Of a stretch of 64,000 bases of DNA, positions 9,226 to 20,731 are shown piece by piece (the stretch's first letter is position 1; the number at the start of each line of letters is the position of its first letter). The notes under the pieces were generated by a model. That model did not search any database, had not been told where the DNA came from, and was given only the letters and a program-made list of their open reading frames with translations. Source of the stretch: Porphyromonas loveana. GTDB lineage: Bacteria > Bacteroidota > Bacteroidia > Bacteroidales > Porphyromonadaceae. The translations under genes were made by a program, and so were the position numbers. The stretch lies in the NCBI RefSeq assembly GCF_003096695.1, contig NZ_QEKY01000004.1, forward strand, positions 1-64,000, in the 5' to 3' direction.

Positions 9226-11198
9226 ATTTTCCACTTCGTATAGCTGTACATATGATGAGTATCTGGGTGCATGCCGTGTTCGGTCTGGTTGAGTAGCTCT
9301 TTGGCTCTCAGTATTTCTCCCACGCTCATGGCGAAAGATATGGCTCCACGACCTGTGAACGGCGGATTGCCGTCGAACAGCTCCGAGATAGTGCCTACAC
9401 CATGCATCTGCAACTCTTCTTCCATCCCGATGAGCATCCTTTCCAAGAATGCCACTCCGCTGTTCCCGTATAGTCGCAGGTAGGCTTCTGTGTATTGACC
9501 TAAGAGCCAGGGCCAAGCCGACCCATTATAATAAGCCAATTCACGATCCTCTTGTTTGCCTTGACAGTGGGGCTGGTAGCCCTCGCTTTTGGGACTTAGA
9601 GTGCGAATGCCCTTAGGGGTGAGGAGTTCGCGGGTGGTAATCTCCAAAACATGCAACTGCTGGCGTCTCTGTAGTGGTGTGTAGGGTAGAGAGGCTGCAA
9701 AGAGCATATTGGGGCGGACGCTCCAGTCTTGTGGCTTGCCGTCCTGTACGTAGTCGAAGAGATAATTGTAGCAGTTGAGGAAAACATCGGGGAATGATTG
9801 CTCTATGCGGGAGATCAGGCTGTCTGTCTCTGGTCTTGCTCCGTTGAGTTCGCGATCGAAGCAGAGCGCATTGTACCATAGCGCATTCAGCTCCACAAGA
9901 TAGCCTTCGCGAGGGATAACGGCACGTCCGTTCAGCTTCGCATCCATCCAACCCAGAGGTTCGCCATTGCCGGTGGCATACAGTAATCCGTTCTCACGAA
10001 CGCGTACCGTTGGGTGTTGATTGGAGAGATAGTAGTCTGCCACCTCTCGAACGAATGCTCCGAACCTACGCGCTTCCTCTATACCGTTTCTGCGGGCATA
10101 CTGTTGCACCACCCATATAGCCCAAGAACCTATGTCCTGTTCGTGTAGCCCTTGTATCGTGCCACAATGCTCCTGCTCCTGCATGAAGCGTTGCATAACA
10201 GGTACTATCGTGTTCATGATGCGCTCGAATCGCTCGGGAGCATCTACGCATAGTGTACATCCGGGTAGTGCAACGAGTAAGTCGCGAGCACGCACACCAA
10301 ACCACGGATAGCCTGCAAGCAGGTAGCCGTCTTCAGGGGTGGGGCGATAGTAAAGCTGGTGAGCTGCATTCCTGAGACAACTGAAGAAGTCTTCCCTGGG
10401 AATACGCTCTTTCACCTCCTTGGCAAAGGTCGTTCGCAGCGTGTTGGGATTGGCTTCTTCAAGACCGGCAGCAAAGTAGAGAGATTCACCTTTCTTAATA
10501 GGTATCTCGAATATCCCCGGCATATACAGATCTTCCGTGCACTCGTATCCTCTTTCCCTTTCTTTGGCGTATTCAAAATCCTTGTACCAGCATCCCCCTT
10601 CAATGTATTGCGGTTCCTTACTGAACTGCATGAAGAGGTGAGGATAACCGTTGTATAAGCTGACGCCAATGCCGTTGCGAGCAGGGACATGATCGCGATT
10701 GATCTGACCGTTCTCATGCGTCAGAGCACGTACACTCCTAAAAGCCAACAGTGGGCGGAAGCGAAGCAGCGTATCGCTATTGGCTTCTATCAGGGTATAT
10801 TTGATGATGGCGCGGTTGATGTAGTGGCAGAATACCTGCTCGCGTTTGAGGATGACGCCACCAACGCGGAATACCGTCGCAGGCACTACATCTACATTGT
10901 GTTCGCGTATGTATTTGTGCCCGTTCGGGCTGATGACGCCCCCTTTGTAGTGGTGGACAGCTACGTTGAATTCAGCTCCGTGTTGAACGATGGTCAGGTC
11001 TAACGAAGAGAGCAATACACGATTCTGATCGCCCAGTTCGGGGATGGGCACGACCAATAGGCCATGATACTTGCGTGTATTGCAGCCTACTATAGTCGAA
11101 CTTGCATAAGCTCCTTTTCGGTTGGTGCGGATGTATTCACGCTGTAGCGATTCGTCCAGATTCGCCAAGAGCGTTTTGTCGAATTTGAGATAACTCAT
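9222..11198 (-). CDS. Glycogen debranching enzyme (amylo-alpha-1,6-glucosidase type)
   Basis: The start at 11198 (MSYLKFDKTLLANLDESLQR) gives 658 residues and matches archaeal-type debranching enzymes; sequence further upstream is unrelated. The N-terminal beta-rich domain (to ~280) contains NRKGAYASSTIVGCNTRKYH, the GDE_N signature. The C-terminal (alpha/alpha)6 barrel has GYPWFGVRARDLLVALPGC and PEDGYLLAGY, resembling the catalytic region of GH133-type amylo-1,6-glucosidases. It should remove alpha-1,6 branches of storage glucan in the cytoplasm. It is the first gene of the four-gene minus-strand operon and overlaps the glycosyltransferase start by 4 bp. The 152-bp gap to the regulator gene presumably holds its promoter. 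Confidence 0.85.
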   Translation of the reverse strand: MSYLKFDKTLLANLDESLQREYIRTNRKGAYASSTIVGCNTRKYHGLLVVPIPELGDQNRVLLSSLDLTIVQHGAEFNVAVHHYKGGVISPNGHKYIREHNVDVVPATVFRVGGVILKREQVFCHYINRAIIKYTLIEANSDTLLRFRPLLAFRSVRALTHENGQINRDHVPARNGIGVSLYNGYPHLFMQFSKEPQYIEGGCWYKDFEYAKERERGYECTEDLYMPGIFEIPIKKGESLYFAAGLEEANPNTLRTTFAKEVKERIPREDFFSCLRNAAHQLYYRPTPEDGYLLAGYPWFGVRARDLLVALPGCTLCVDAPERFERIMNTIVPVMQRFMQEQEHCGTIQGLHEQDIGSWAIWVVQQYARRNGIEEARRFGAFVREVADYYLSNQHPTVRVRENGLLYATGNGEPLGWMDAKLNGRAVIPREGYLVELNALWYNALCFDRELNGARPETDSLISRIEQSFPDVFLNCYNYLFDYVQDGKPQDWSVRPNMLFAASLPYTPLQRRQQLHVLEITTRELLTPKGIRTLSPKSEGYQPHCQGKQEDRELAYYNGSAWPWLLGQYTEAYLRLYGNSGVAFLERMLIGMEEELQMHGVGTISELFDGNPPFTGRGAISFAMSVGEILRAKELLNQTEHGMHPDTHHMYSYTKWKI

Positions 11199-11350
11199 CG
11201 TCTCTACTTTCTCTCCTCTACGGACTGTTGTTTTCGCTAATGTAGCAATAAATCTGAGACATGATGCCGTATCCGTTACTATAATGACATCGTTTACATG
11301 CGGTTCATGTGGTAGAATCGCTTCTCCAAAGAGGAAGCTTGGGGACGGGA

Positions 11351-11980
11351 TTAGTCGATGAGGAGGATGTTGTTTCGGTTGAGACGGATGCGTCCTTCGT
11401 TTTCGAGGGCTTTGAGAAGGCGGGAGACAACTACGCGAGAGCTGTTCAGATCGTTGGCGATCTCCTGATGCGTCTGGGTAATGGTCTTGGATCCGTTTAT
11501 CTTGCTTTTCTCCAAGAGATAATTGTATAGTCGCTCGTCCATTTTGAGGAATGCGATGCTGTCGATGGCGGTGAGCATCTCCTGCAGGCGATTGTTGTAG
11601 CTCTCGAAGACAAAGGCTCGCCACGACTTATAACGCCCCAACCATTCCTCCATCTTGCCTATAGGGATCATCGCCACGAGTCCGTCGTTCTCTGCCACGG
11701 CACGTATCTGGCTCTTCTTGTAGCCCATGCAGCAGGCCAGTGTCATCGCACAAGTGTCGCCTTTCTCCAAGAAATAGAGGAGCAGTTCGCCTGCATCGAA
11801 GTCTTCGCGCATGATCCGTATGGCTCCGCTTATCAGCAGGGGCATTGTCTTGATGTACTTACCTATGTCGATGAGGATATCGCCTTCGTGAAATTCTACG
11901 AGTTGGGCTGTCGAGGCTATTTCCTCCACGAGCGCTTTTTCGAATATACCGCCATAGGTCTTATAGATGAGTTCTTCCAT
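11351..11980 (-). CDS. Crp/Fnr-family transcriptional regulator
   Basis: The 209-residue protein has a cyclic-nucleotide-binding-like beta-roll (residues ~15-115) and a C-terminal winged helix (~150-209; TQTHQEIANDLNSSRVVVSR is the recognition helix region). A CC pair (LACCMGYKK) and few other cysteines are present, with no N-terminal Fnr iron-sulfur cluster pattern. The ligand is unknown. It is transcribed toward the glucan operon with a 152-bp gap, so either co-transcription or regulation of that operon is possible. A short gap separates it from the ppad terminator. Confidence 0.85.
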   Translation of the reverse strand: MEELIYKTYGGIFEKALVEEIASTAQLVEFHEGDILIDIGKYIKTMPLLISGAIRIMREDFDAGELLLYFLEKGDTCAMTLACCMGYKKSQIRAVAENDGLVAMIPIGKMEEWLGRYKSWRAFVFESYNNRLQEMLTAIDSIAFLKMDERLYNYLLEKSKINGSKTITQTHQEIANDLNSSRVVVSRLLKALENEGRIRLNRNNILLID

Positions 11981-12057
11981 GCGTGAATCTCTTCTGTTAT
12001 CTAATGTAAATGTAGGGCGAATAATCCGTTTTTCCTCGTTCGCCTATCTGAACAGAA

Positions 12058-12095
12058 AGAGGGGAAGCCCGAAATTTCATTCCGGCTTCCCCTCT
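12058..12095 (-). terminator. Terminator of the PPAD gene
   Basis: A 12-bp G/C-rich stem (12058-12069 with 12084-12095) with a 14-nt partly paired loop lies 39 bp downstream of the ppad stop on the minus strand and is followed by a TTTCTGTT tract. Confidence 0.7.
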
Positions 12096-12133
12096 CTTGT
12101 CGTTTGTTGATTGGTCTCTGTCGAGATCCGATG

Positions 12134-13861
<1,728 letters not shown>

Positions 13862-13985
13862 TCAGGCCTTCCGCTTTGGCCATTTTTTATGATACGAAGG
13901 GGAAAGCTGCGCGTAAAATTATAAGAAATCATGAGACGGTATTATCGGAGGTGCTATTTTTTCGCGGGCATGAGGTAGTCTCGCT

Positions 13986-14678
13986 TCAGAGTCTCCCCTC
14001 GTCGGCAAAGCTGTAGTAGGCCCCGTCGTCGCCTATGATGAGGTGGTCGTTGAGCCGGAAGCCGATCAATTGTGCTGCCTGCTCCACTCTGCGGGTGAGC
14101 GCAATGTCCTGCTCGCTCGGCTGTAAGGAGCCGGAAGGGTGGTTGTGAGCCAAGATGATGGCCGATGCCAGATGTGAGATGGCTTTGTGCATGATGAGTC
14201 GCACATCCACCGAGGTCTCCGATATGCCTCCGCGACTGAGGTTTTCTGTGGCTATTACTCTGCCTGCCTGATTGAGTAGCAGCACCCACATCTCTTCCTG
14301 TGGCAGGTCGGTGAGGTAGGGACTGATGGCGCGGTAGGCTGCGCGGCTGCTATTTACTATCTCTTTGCGTGGCATTTCGCGGGCAGGTGTCCTGCGAGCG
14401 AGTTCCATGGCTGCCATGATGGTGACAGCCTTGGCGGGTCCCATGCCTCGGAATGGCTGGGTCAGCTCGTGGAGTTCGCATTTGGCCAAGCGTGGCAAGC
14501 TATGGTCCATTCGTGCCAATATCTCTTGTGCAAGCTGGACTGCTGTTTGTCTGTCGTTGCCCGAACCGATAAGGATGGCGAGTAGCTCGGCATCCGACAG
14601 GCTGCGAGCACCAAGCCGCATCATCTTTTCGCGCGGTCGGTCGGCTTCGTCCAGTTCTTTGATGGTCATTTTCTTCAT
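13986..14678 (-). CDS. radC: RadC-family JAB/MPN domain protein
   Basis: The start at 14678 (MKKMTIKELDEADRPREKMM) gives 230 residues, the usual RadC length; a longer open frame upstream is not conserved-looking. The N-terminus holds a helix-hairpin-helix region (LGARSLSDAELLAILIGSG) and the C-terminal half the JAB/MPN metal site HNHPSGSLQPSEQD, with an upstream Glu (ENLSRGGISETSV). RadC proteins were once called DNA repair proteins, but the biochemical role is unproven; many lie in mobile or defence-linked places. Here it directly precedes CRISPR array 1, but RadC is also core in this phylum, so I infer no link. Confidence 0.9.
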   Translation of the reverse strand: MKKMTIKELDEADRPREKMMRLGARSLSDAELLAILIGSGNDRQTAVQLAQEILARMDHSLPRLAKCELHELTQPFRGMGPAKAVTIMAAMELARRTPAREMPRKEIVNSSRAAYRAISPYLTDLPQEEMWVLLLNQAGRVIATENLSRGGISETSVDVRLIMHKAISHLASAIILAHNHPSGSLQPSEQDIALTRRVEQAAQLIGFRLNDHLIIGDDGAYYSFADEGRL

Positions 14679-14814
14679 ATAGGTAGTCGTGTCAATAGCT
14701 CTCGGACAGAGGGCAAAAATACTTGTTTTGGCTTCTGTGCAAAATATCCATCTCCACAATAAACGGACAAAAAATAGCTACTCTTGCCAATGATATTCTT
14801 GCAGGGCGCTGTTG

Positions 14815-15364
14815 TTATGGATAGCCTTTGAGACTGATACTGTATAGATAGTTGTGATAAACCTTCTTCCAGAAACTAGGTTTGCAAGTCTTGATAGCCT
14901 TTGAGACTGATACTGTATAGATAGCCCGCTCAAACGAGCAGGTGCAGAATGAATGGGTGAGGTCTTGATAGCCTTTGAGACTGATACTGTATAGATAGAC
15001 CCTCAGGGAGGGGATGTGGGCGAGAGAGGAACTACAGGTCTTGATAGCCTTTGAGACTGATACTGTATAGATAGGGAAATAAAGGCCTATTTTTCACCGC
15101 TGGTGAAGTTGTCTTGATAGCCTTTGAGACTGATACTGTATAGATAGTACAGACAGATGACTCTTGAAGAATGCTCTGAGTTGTCTTGATAGCCTTTGAG
15201 ACTGATACTGTATAGATAGATTTGTAGAGATAAGCAAACGAGTGCTACACTCTGTCTTGATAGCCTTTGAGACTGATACTGTATAGATAGTTTAATAATA
15301 TGATATCCGGTTTCCAGAAGAAATACGGTCTTGATAGCCTTTGAGACTGATACTGTATAGATAG
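14815..15364 (-). CRISPR. CRISPR array 1: 9 repeats, 8 spacers, 37-bp repeat
   Basis: Repeats start at 14815 (degenerate), 14888, 14962, 15038, 15111, 15183, 15254 and 15328, and each is 37 bp (plus strand starts GTCTTGATAG and ends GTATAGATAG). That is eight repeats and seven spacers of 34-39 bp by direct count. The first repeat lacks the GTCTTG end, as expected at the leader-distal side. The leader lies to the right (15365 onward), so transcription runs on the minus strand. The repeat is the same as in arrays 2 and 3, so one Cas6/Cas1 set can serve all three. Confidence 0.97.
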
Positions 15365-15790
15365 GAGTTGATTATCAATAAGTTAAAGAGCGCCTGATTG
15401 GGCAACTGACTGATAACAAGCCTATTGGTTTTCTTCGAAAATGGAGGGGTAAAAATGTTCATGTATGAACGTTCAGCCTCTCCCGACAGGCTTTATCTCA
15501 TTCTGTGACAAAGATATATAAAGTTTTTGATCATTCGAAAAAAGAGAAAATAAAATTGCCAAATTCTCGATTTTCGAATTATGCGAAAAATGCCCCTTGA
15601 TTATCAAGGAGTTACAATGATCTAAAAGGTCGTTTCTTCGAAAATGACAGGCAAAAACAACCAATTCTCCATATTTCGAAAAACAGACAAAAGCATGTGA
15701 GGCAGTAACTGCCTGATAATCAATAAATAGAGTGGCAGGAAGCCTTTCGAGATTATTCGAAAATGAAAACAGGGTGTAGGTGATGTCTTT
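15365..15790 (-). promoter_or_regulatory. Leader of CRISPR array 1
   Basis: About 420 bp next to the array is clearly homologous to the flanks of arrays 2 and 3. A minus-strand TATCTTTG box lies at 15509-15516, 145 bp from the first repeat, and is present at the same distance in the other leaders. TTCGAA or near-TTCGAA palindromes recur through the region. No credible ORF is present. The homology fades near 15790, so this leader is shorter than the arms shared by arrays 2 and 3. Confidence 0.75.
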
Positions 15791-16675
15791 AGAGTGTTTT
15801 CTGATGTTCGTTTCTTCGCTTTTTGTGTGCCAAAAAAAGTTTTCAACAACGAAGACTTCTTTAGATTCATTCTAATTAAGCAGCCTTTTGGGGACTCTGT
15901 CGATGGGCGAAACGGAGATGAACAATGAGCCTTTTTGCTTTTGATGATGACCTTTAGGCTTCTCAGATGTCATCTTTATAATTCCTACATTCAATCTTTA
16001 TAAAGATCACCATGTAAACTTTACGTTATTGGAAATGATAATTATAAAGGTTACATCTCAAAAACCTAATTATTACAGGTCTCAAAAGCCGTATCGGGGC
16101 GTAAGAAAATAAGAAGCACCCGTTGAGTTCGCAGCAGAACTCAATGGGTGCTTGATGCTAATTGCTATGACTTGGGAGGGTTTGCTACGTCCTATTCGTC
16201 ATCTGAAAAACAACGAATAATGGGAGATCGAAAGAAAAAGGAGAGGGACACAGCCATAGCTGCTGTTCTTGAGATTGCGATTCATCGTTGCTTCCATTTA
16301 CTACGTATTGTTTTTCGATCTTACTCGTCGGTGCGCCTTGATATTCAGTTGTTTATGTGTAGTGGCACGGTCGATCGGTGCACAAAAGTAGCAAAAAGGA
16401 AGCACTTCTCCTCCTCCTCGCTGATTAGGGGCATATCACAGAGCCTGTAGGCGTTTCCGTACGATCACGAACAAATAAGTGCTATTTTTGTCGTGCTTTC
16501 GCCGTTGGAGGTCTTCTCTTGCGCTGAAAGCTCCTTTTATGGAAAAAATCACAACAATAAAAAAAACAGGTCGCATCGCTCTCGGCTCTTTCTCTCTCTC
16601 ATGTGAGAAACCGTTGGTTTCGTGTCGGAGGGATAGCTTTGGGGGTGCGTGGTGGCATCATAACTATAGAATGAT
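15791..16675. other. Gene-free region beside CRISPR array 1
   Basis: Nearly 900 bp without a credible gene. A perfect 16-bp stem at 16115-16130/16137-16152 is followed on the minus strand by a T-rich tract (TTCTTATTTTC), so it looks like a terminator for leftward transcription, although no minus-strand gene is visible to its right. AT-rich CTTTATAA-type repeats lie around 15970-16050. Short ORFs here have no coding character. Confidence 0.5.
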
Positions 16676-18355
16676 ATGCAGTGGCTGAATGAATTGCTAT
16701 TCGGTACGGGGGTGGGACACTCCATTCTCTTGGTGGCCGTTACCATTGCCTTGGGTATTTGGTTGGGCAAGGTCAAGATCTTCGGGGTTTCTCTCGGTGT
16801 TACTTTCGTCCTTTTCGTCGGGATCATTCTGGGGCATTTCGGCATGCATCTGAATCACGATGTACAGCATTTTTTCAAGGAGTTTGGTCTCATCCTCTTT
16901 GTCTATTCCGTGGGTATGCAGGTGGGGCCCGGCTTCTTCTCTTCGCTCCGTAAGGGCGGGCTCATGCTCAATATGCTGGCGGTGGGAGTGGTGTCGTTGG
17001 GAGTCGTTACGTCCATTGTGCTGCATTTCGTGACGGGGCTCCCCATGTCCACGATGGTGGGCATCCTCTCGGGTGCCGTGACCAATACGCCGGGCCTCGG
17101 CGCTGCCGAGCAGACCCTTCACGACTTGACGGGGGCAAGCGATCCGACGATCACCCTCGGCTATGCTGTGGCTTATCCTCTGGGGGTGGTGGGCATCATC
17201 ACTTCCATGCTGATCATCCGTGCGATCTTCCGTATCAATATGGACCGCGAGAAAGAGGTGCTGGACCATCTGGAGCAAGAGGATGAGACGCAGGCCATGG
17301 CGCTGTCGCTGGTGGTGAAGAATCCGGCTGTCTTCTCCAAGACGCTGGGCGAAGTGCATCAGCTGCTCAAGAAACACGACTACGTGATCTCGCGCACGAT
17401 GGACTCACGCACGAACAATATCTCACCGGCTCATTCCGATACCGTGCTCCACGAAGACGACCGCATCTTTGTCATTACCAATCCACAGAATGCTCCGATG
17501 ATCATCAACTTCATCGGGACGGAGGTGCAGATGGATCGCAAGCAGTGGATCCCGAACGAAACCAACCTGATCAGTCGCCGATTCATCGTCACAAAGTCCG
17601 AACTGAACGGGCGCAAGCTCGGCTCCTTGCAGCTACGCAAGCTGCACGGCATGAATGTGACGCGTGTGAACCGTGCCGGCGTGGAGATGGTGGCTTCTGC
17701 TTCCCTGCCCTTGCAGGTGGGCGACCGCATCACCGTAGTCGGTAGCGAAGTGGGCATGCAGAAGGTGGAGGAACTGATCGGTAACTCGGTGAAGCGTCTG
17801 AACGAACCGAATCTGATCGCCATATTTGTTGGAATAGGACTGGGTATCCTCTTGGGTTCCATTCCCATCATCTTGCCCGGCATACCACAGCCGGTGAAGT
17901 TAGGTTTGGCAGGCGGCCCCCTCGTGGTGGCTATCCTGCTCAGTCGCTTCGGCTATCGCTATAAGTTGGTTACTTATACGACACCGAGCGCCAACCTGAT
18001 GCTCAGAGAGGTCGGTATCGCCATCTTCCTTGCCTGTGTAGGCATCGGAGCGGGTGACGGTTTCGTGGATACAATAGTCAATAAAGGCGGTTTTACATGG
18101 GTGGGCTATGGTATCCTGATCACCCTGCTGCCACTACTCATTATCGGATTTACAGCTCGTAAGGGATGCAAGGTGAACTTCCTCACCCTCATGGGATTGA
18201 TGGCCGGTAGTATGACCGACCCACCCGCACTCGCCTATGCCACCAATACGGGCAATCATGATAGCTCCGCCGTGGGCTATGCCACGGTCTATCCGCTTAC
18301 GATGTTTCTGAGGGTACTCACAGCCCAGTTGCTCATCCTCTTCTTCTGCTCGTGA
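16676..18355 (+). CDS. AspT/YidE-type transporter with two TrkA-C domains
   Basis: The 559-residue protein has the aspartate-alanine exchanger layout: about five membrane segments (residues ~10-185), two cytoplasmic TrkA-C/RCK_C domains (~200-375: [17 protein letters not shown] and [20 protein letters not shown]), then about six more membrane segments (~375-559). The duplicated halves share [16 protein letters not shown] and [16 protein letters not shown]. It probably exchanges small anions or amino acids across the inner membrane; substrate is unknown. The start at [10 protein letters not shown] fits the family. A 24-bp gap to the next gene suggests co-transcription. Confidence 0.85.
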   Translation: MQWLNELLFGTGVGHSILLVAVTIALGIWLGKVKIFGVSLGVTFVLFVGIILGHFGMHLNHDVQHFFKEFGLILFVYSVGMQVGPGFFSSLRKGGLMLNMLAVGVVSLGVVTSIVLHFVTGLPMSTMVGILSGAVTNTPGLGAAEQTLHDLTGASDPTITLGYAVAYPLGVVGIITSMLIIRAIFRINMDREKEVLDHLEQEDETQAMALSLVVKNPAVFSKTLGEVHQLLKKHDYVISRTMDSRTNNISPAHSDTVLHEDDRIFVITNPQNAPMIINFIGTEVQMDRKQWIPNETNLISRRFIVTKSELNGRKLGSLQLRKLHGMNVTRVNRAGVEMVASASLPLQVGDRITVVGSEVGMQKVEELIGNSVKRLNEPNLIAIFVGIGLGILLGSIPIILPGIPQPVKLGLAGGPLVVAILLSRFGYRYKLVTYTTPSANLMLREVGIAIFLACVGIGAGDGFVDTIVNKGGFTWVGYGILITLLPLLIIGFTARKGCKVNFLTLMGLMAGSMTDPPALAYATNTGNHDSSAVGYATVYPLTMFLRVLTAQLLILFFCS

Positions 18356-18379
18356 CGAGGGTGATTTAAGTCGATAGCT

Positions 18380-18904
18380 ATGGAGGCAAACAGCTTGCGG
18401 GAAGAGGAGCTCATCGTATTCGGCGAGCACAATGTGCGTGCCGGGGGGCTGACCATCGGTCGATTGGTCGCTCATTTCGATTGGACGGACTACTTCGCAG
18501 CCGTGGGCATCATCGGCACTTATCCTGCCATCCTCTATACCCATGAGGAGGCCGATGTCTTGTACGAGTCTGTCACGGCGCTTCTTGGCGGATGGATAGC
18601 TGCTGCCGATCCGACGATCGACTTCTCTCTGCTCTTCGAGGACGGTGCTGACGGTAAGCCGGTGGGCGATCTGGAGATCGTTCTTACAACGCAGTGGAGC
18701 GATGCGGATGCTGCTCCATCCCGCTTGTCGATGTATAGATTAGGCTGTCGTCTGCTCAAAGCCGGTGCCACTTGGTTGGCCGAGCAGGAAGCCTACGGCA
18801 GTCGTGTCGTATGTGACGAAAAAGAAATCAGCCGCCAACCTTCGGGAGAAGGCTTGCGGCTGACAGGACGTTGGACGCTACGGGTCGAGGAGTCCGAGGC
18901 TTAG
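18380..18904 (+). CDS. Hypothetical protein, possibly co-transcribed with the permease
   Basis: I do not recognise this 174-residue acidic protein. It has no signal peptide or membrane segment. Hydrophobic beta-like strands alternate with acidic turns (LLFEDGADGKPVGDLEIVLT), and the C-terminal RLTGRWTLRVEES looks like a beta hairpin. It follows the permease by 24 bp in the same direction. Its stop overlaps the convergent CDF gene by four bases, leaving no room for a terminator. Coding is supported by length, position and continuity of codon bias with its neighbours. Confidence 0.6.
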   Translation: MEANSLREEELIVFGEHNVRAGGLTIGRLVAHFDWTDYFAAVGIIGTYPAILYTHEEADVLYESVTALLGGWIAAADPTIDFSLLFEDGADGKPVGDLEIVLTTQWSDADAAPSRLSMYRLGCRLLKAGATWLAEQEAYGSRVVCDEKEISRQPSGEGLRLTGRWTLRVEESEA

Positions 18905-19857
18905 CAGCTTTCCATCCCGCAGGAACAGCCCTCGGGATCCAGTTCGATAGTAGCGTGACGTATGCCGTGCGCGCTGCATTTCTCCCTAACGGATTCTTTC
19001 ATTTCGAAGACAGCCATCGGCGAAGCAAAGTCTTCGGGGCAGTAAACGATGTGTATGGTCATCACGTGCGTTTGGCCGTCGAGCGTCCACAGATGGATGT
19101 CGTGCACGCTCCGTATGCGGGGTAGTGCCAATATCTCTTTCTTCAGCCCTTCCATATCGATTTCGTCCGGTACTCCTTGTAGTAGTACTCTGAAGGTGTC
19201 GCGCAGATTGCCATATACATTATATAGTATCCATGCCGTGATGCAGAGCGAGAGAATGGGGTCGAGGATGGGCAGATCGACAAATAGCATGACGATGCTG
19301 ACCACGAGGACGGCTGCCCAACCGAGCACGTCTTCCATGAGATGGAGCATGACGGCTCGTTCGTTCAGCGAGGAGCTGCCTTTGAGCCTGAGAGCTGCGA
19401 TGCCATTGACCGCCAGCCCGAATATGGCGAGCAGTAGCATGCCGCCTGCTTTGGGTTCGCCAGGGTCGGAAAGGCGTTGTACGGCAGCCATGATGACGAA
19501 GACGGAGCCGACAAGGAGAATGAGTGAGATCAGCAAGGCTCCGAGGAGAGAGAAGCGTTTGTAGCCATAGCTGAAAGAGGCGTCGCGTCCTTTCTCCGAC
19601 AGCTTCTGCAGGCGCCATGCGACACCGAGCGAAATGGAGTCGCCGAAGTCATGCAGCGCATCGGACAGGATGGCAACGCTGCCGGTGAAGAGACCGCCTA
19701 CCAACTCTACGATGGCAAAGAAGAGGTTCATGGCGAAAGCAAAGAGTAAATTGCCTCCGCTGTCCCTGTGATGGTGGTGATGGTGCCCGTGTCCATGGTG
19801 ATGTCCGTGGTGCTTGTGATCCGAATGGCAAGCATGGGCATGTGTTAGTGTTTCCAT
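18901..19857 (-). CDS. Cation diffusion facilitator (zinc/cadmium/cobalt efflux)
   Basis: The 318-residue protein has a His-rich N-terminus (17 His in the first 32 residues), six membrane segments (~35-215) and a cytoplasmic C-terminal domain (~220-318) as in CDF/ZitB/CzcD exporters. HDFGDS (TM2) and the HLMEDVLGW segment (TM5) provide the HxxxD metal site. It exports divalent metal, most likely Zn2+, in exchange for protons. The C-terminal GCSCGMESC adds four cysteines that may bind metal. It is convergent with the previous gene with four bases of overlap. Ion specificity cannot be settled from sequence alone. Confidence 0.9.
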   Translation of the reverse strand: METLTHAHACHSDHKHHGHHHGHGHHHHHHRDSGGNLLFAFAMNLFFAIVELVGGLFTGSVAILSDALHDFGDSISLGVAWRLQKLSEKGRDASFSYGYKRFSLLGALLISLILLVGSVFVIMAAVQRLSDPGEPKAGGMLLLAIFGLAVNGIAALRLKGSSSLNERAVMLHLMEDVLGWAAVLVVSIVMLFVDLPILDPILSLCITAWILYNVYGNLRDTFRVLLQGVPDEIDMEGLKKEILALPRIRSVHDIHLWTLDGQTHVMTIHIVYCPEDFASPMAVFEMKESVREKCSAHGIRHATIELDPEGCSCGMESC

Positions 19858-19992
19858 AACTACTGTTTGTTTTTTGATCTGATGTCTTTGATAGCTTCAT
19901 GGATGAAAGCTGATGATTGCAAAGGTCTTCTTTTGTCGTCATTTATGCAAAAATCAGTATATTCACCGAGGTATTTTATCAAACTTCTTATT

Positions 19993-20526
19993 ATGATGCG
20001 ACGCAAAGACAGAGAGAAGAGTCGTGAGTTTGGTCTGGCTGTGATCGACAGCACCGCATACGGCGTCCTCACCGTTGTGGGGACTGATCAGGAACCCTAT
20101 GCCATACCGCTTTCCATCGTTCGGGACGGAGACAACCTCTATTTTCATTCAGCCCGTGCGGGGCAGAAGGTGGATTTGTTTGCACCGGAACCACTCGTTT
20201 GCATTGCGTTTGTCGGTAGGGTAGAAGTGCCGGATCGGTACAACCAAGCACAATTGGACGATCTCTCGGCAGGACCTTTGTCCGGTTCTATGCTCAGCCG
20301 CATCTTCACAACAGAGTTTGAGAGTGCTATCGTGCGAGGCCATGTGGTACGTGTCGTAAACGTAGAAGAACAGATCTATGCGCTGCGTCTGATCTGTGAG
20401 AAATATACTCCGACGAAGATGTCTCTGTTCGATGCCGCCATTCAGAGCGGACTGCCTCATACAGCTATCTACCGCGTCCCGATAGAAACGATCACAGCCA
20501 AGCAAAAGCTCGTCCACGCGGACTGA
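19993..20526 (+). CDS. Pyridoxamine 5'-phosphate oxidase-like flavin-binding protein
   Basis: Start chosen at 19993 (MMRRKDREKSREFGLAVIDS), giving 177 residues and a family-like N-terminus; upstream codons do not look coding. The split-barrel FMN-binding fold is seen in YGVLTVVGTDQEPYAIPLSI, DNLYFHSARAGQKVDLF and VCIAFVGRVEVPD, as in NimA-like nitroimidazole-resistance proteins and related PNPOx families. A conserved Lys/Arg set for FMN phosphate and the HSA segment are visible. It probably binds FMN or heme and reduces a small molecule; substrate is unknown. It stands divergent from the CDF gene. Confidence 0.8.
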   Translation: MMRRKDREKSREFGLAVIDSTAYGVLTVVGTDQEPYAIPLSIVRDGDNLYFHSARAGQKVDLFAPEPLVCIAFVGRVEVPDRYNQAQLDDLSAGPLSGSMLSRIFTTEFESAIVRGHVVRVVNVEEQIYALRLICEKYTPTKMSLFDAAIQSGLPHTAIYRVPIETITAKQKLVHAD

Positions 20527-20673
20527 TGCCCTATTGTCTATCTGACGCTTTTCCCCTGCGCTGCGCTTGCGTCAGGAATCTAAATGGCTTGATTCTTTTG
20601 CAAAATGACAGACCTAATTGATTTGTTTCTTATATTTGAGGCGGCCAATTTTTTGACCAGTGTTTAAGGAAAG

Positions 20674-20698
20674 AAGACATGCCACTCGGGCATGTCTT
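20674..20698 (+). terminator. Short hairpin upstream of rocD
   Basis: A 10-bp stem (20674-20683 with 20689-20698) followed by TGTTTACC lies between the PNPOx gene and rocD. A TATATTTG box at 20631-20638 sits just upstream, so the hairpin would fall within the 5' leader of a rocD transcript. Terminator of the upstream gene or an attenuator are both possible. Confidence 0.4.
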
Positions 20699-20731
20699 TG
20701 TTTACCATCCAATATCTATTATCGCATCAAA

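Noticed and set aside
16148-16450. Short open frames in the region after array 1
   Set aside because: The frame starts inside a hairpin, has no recognisable start signal and its peptide is low-quality for a protein.
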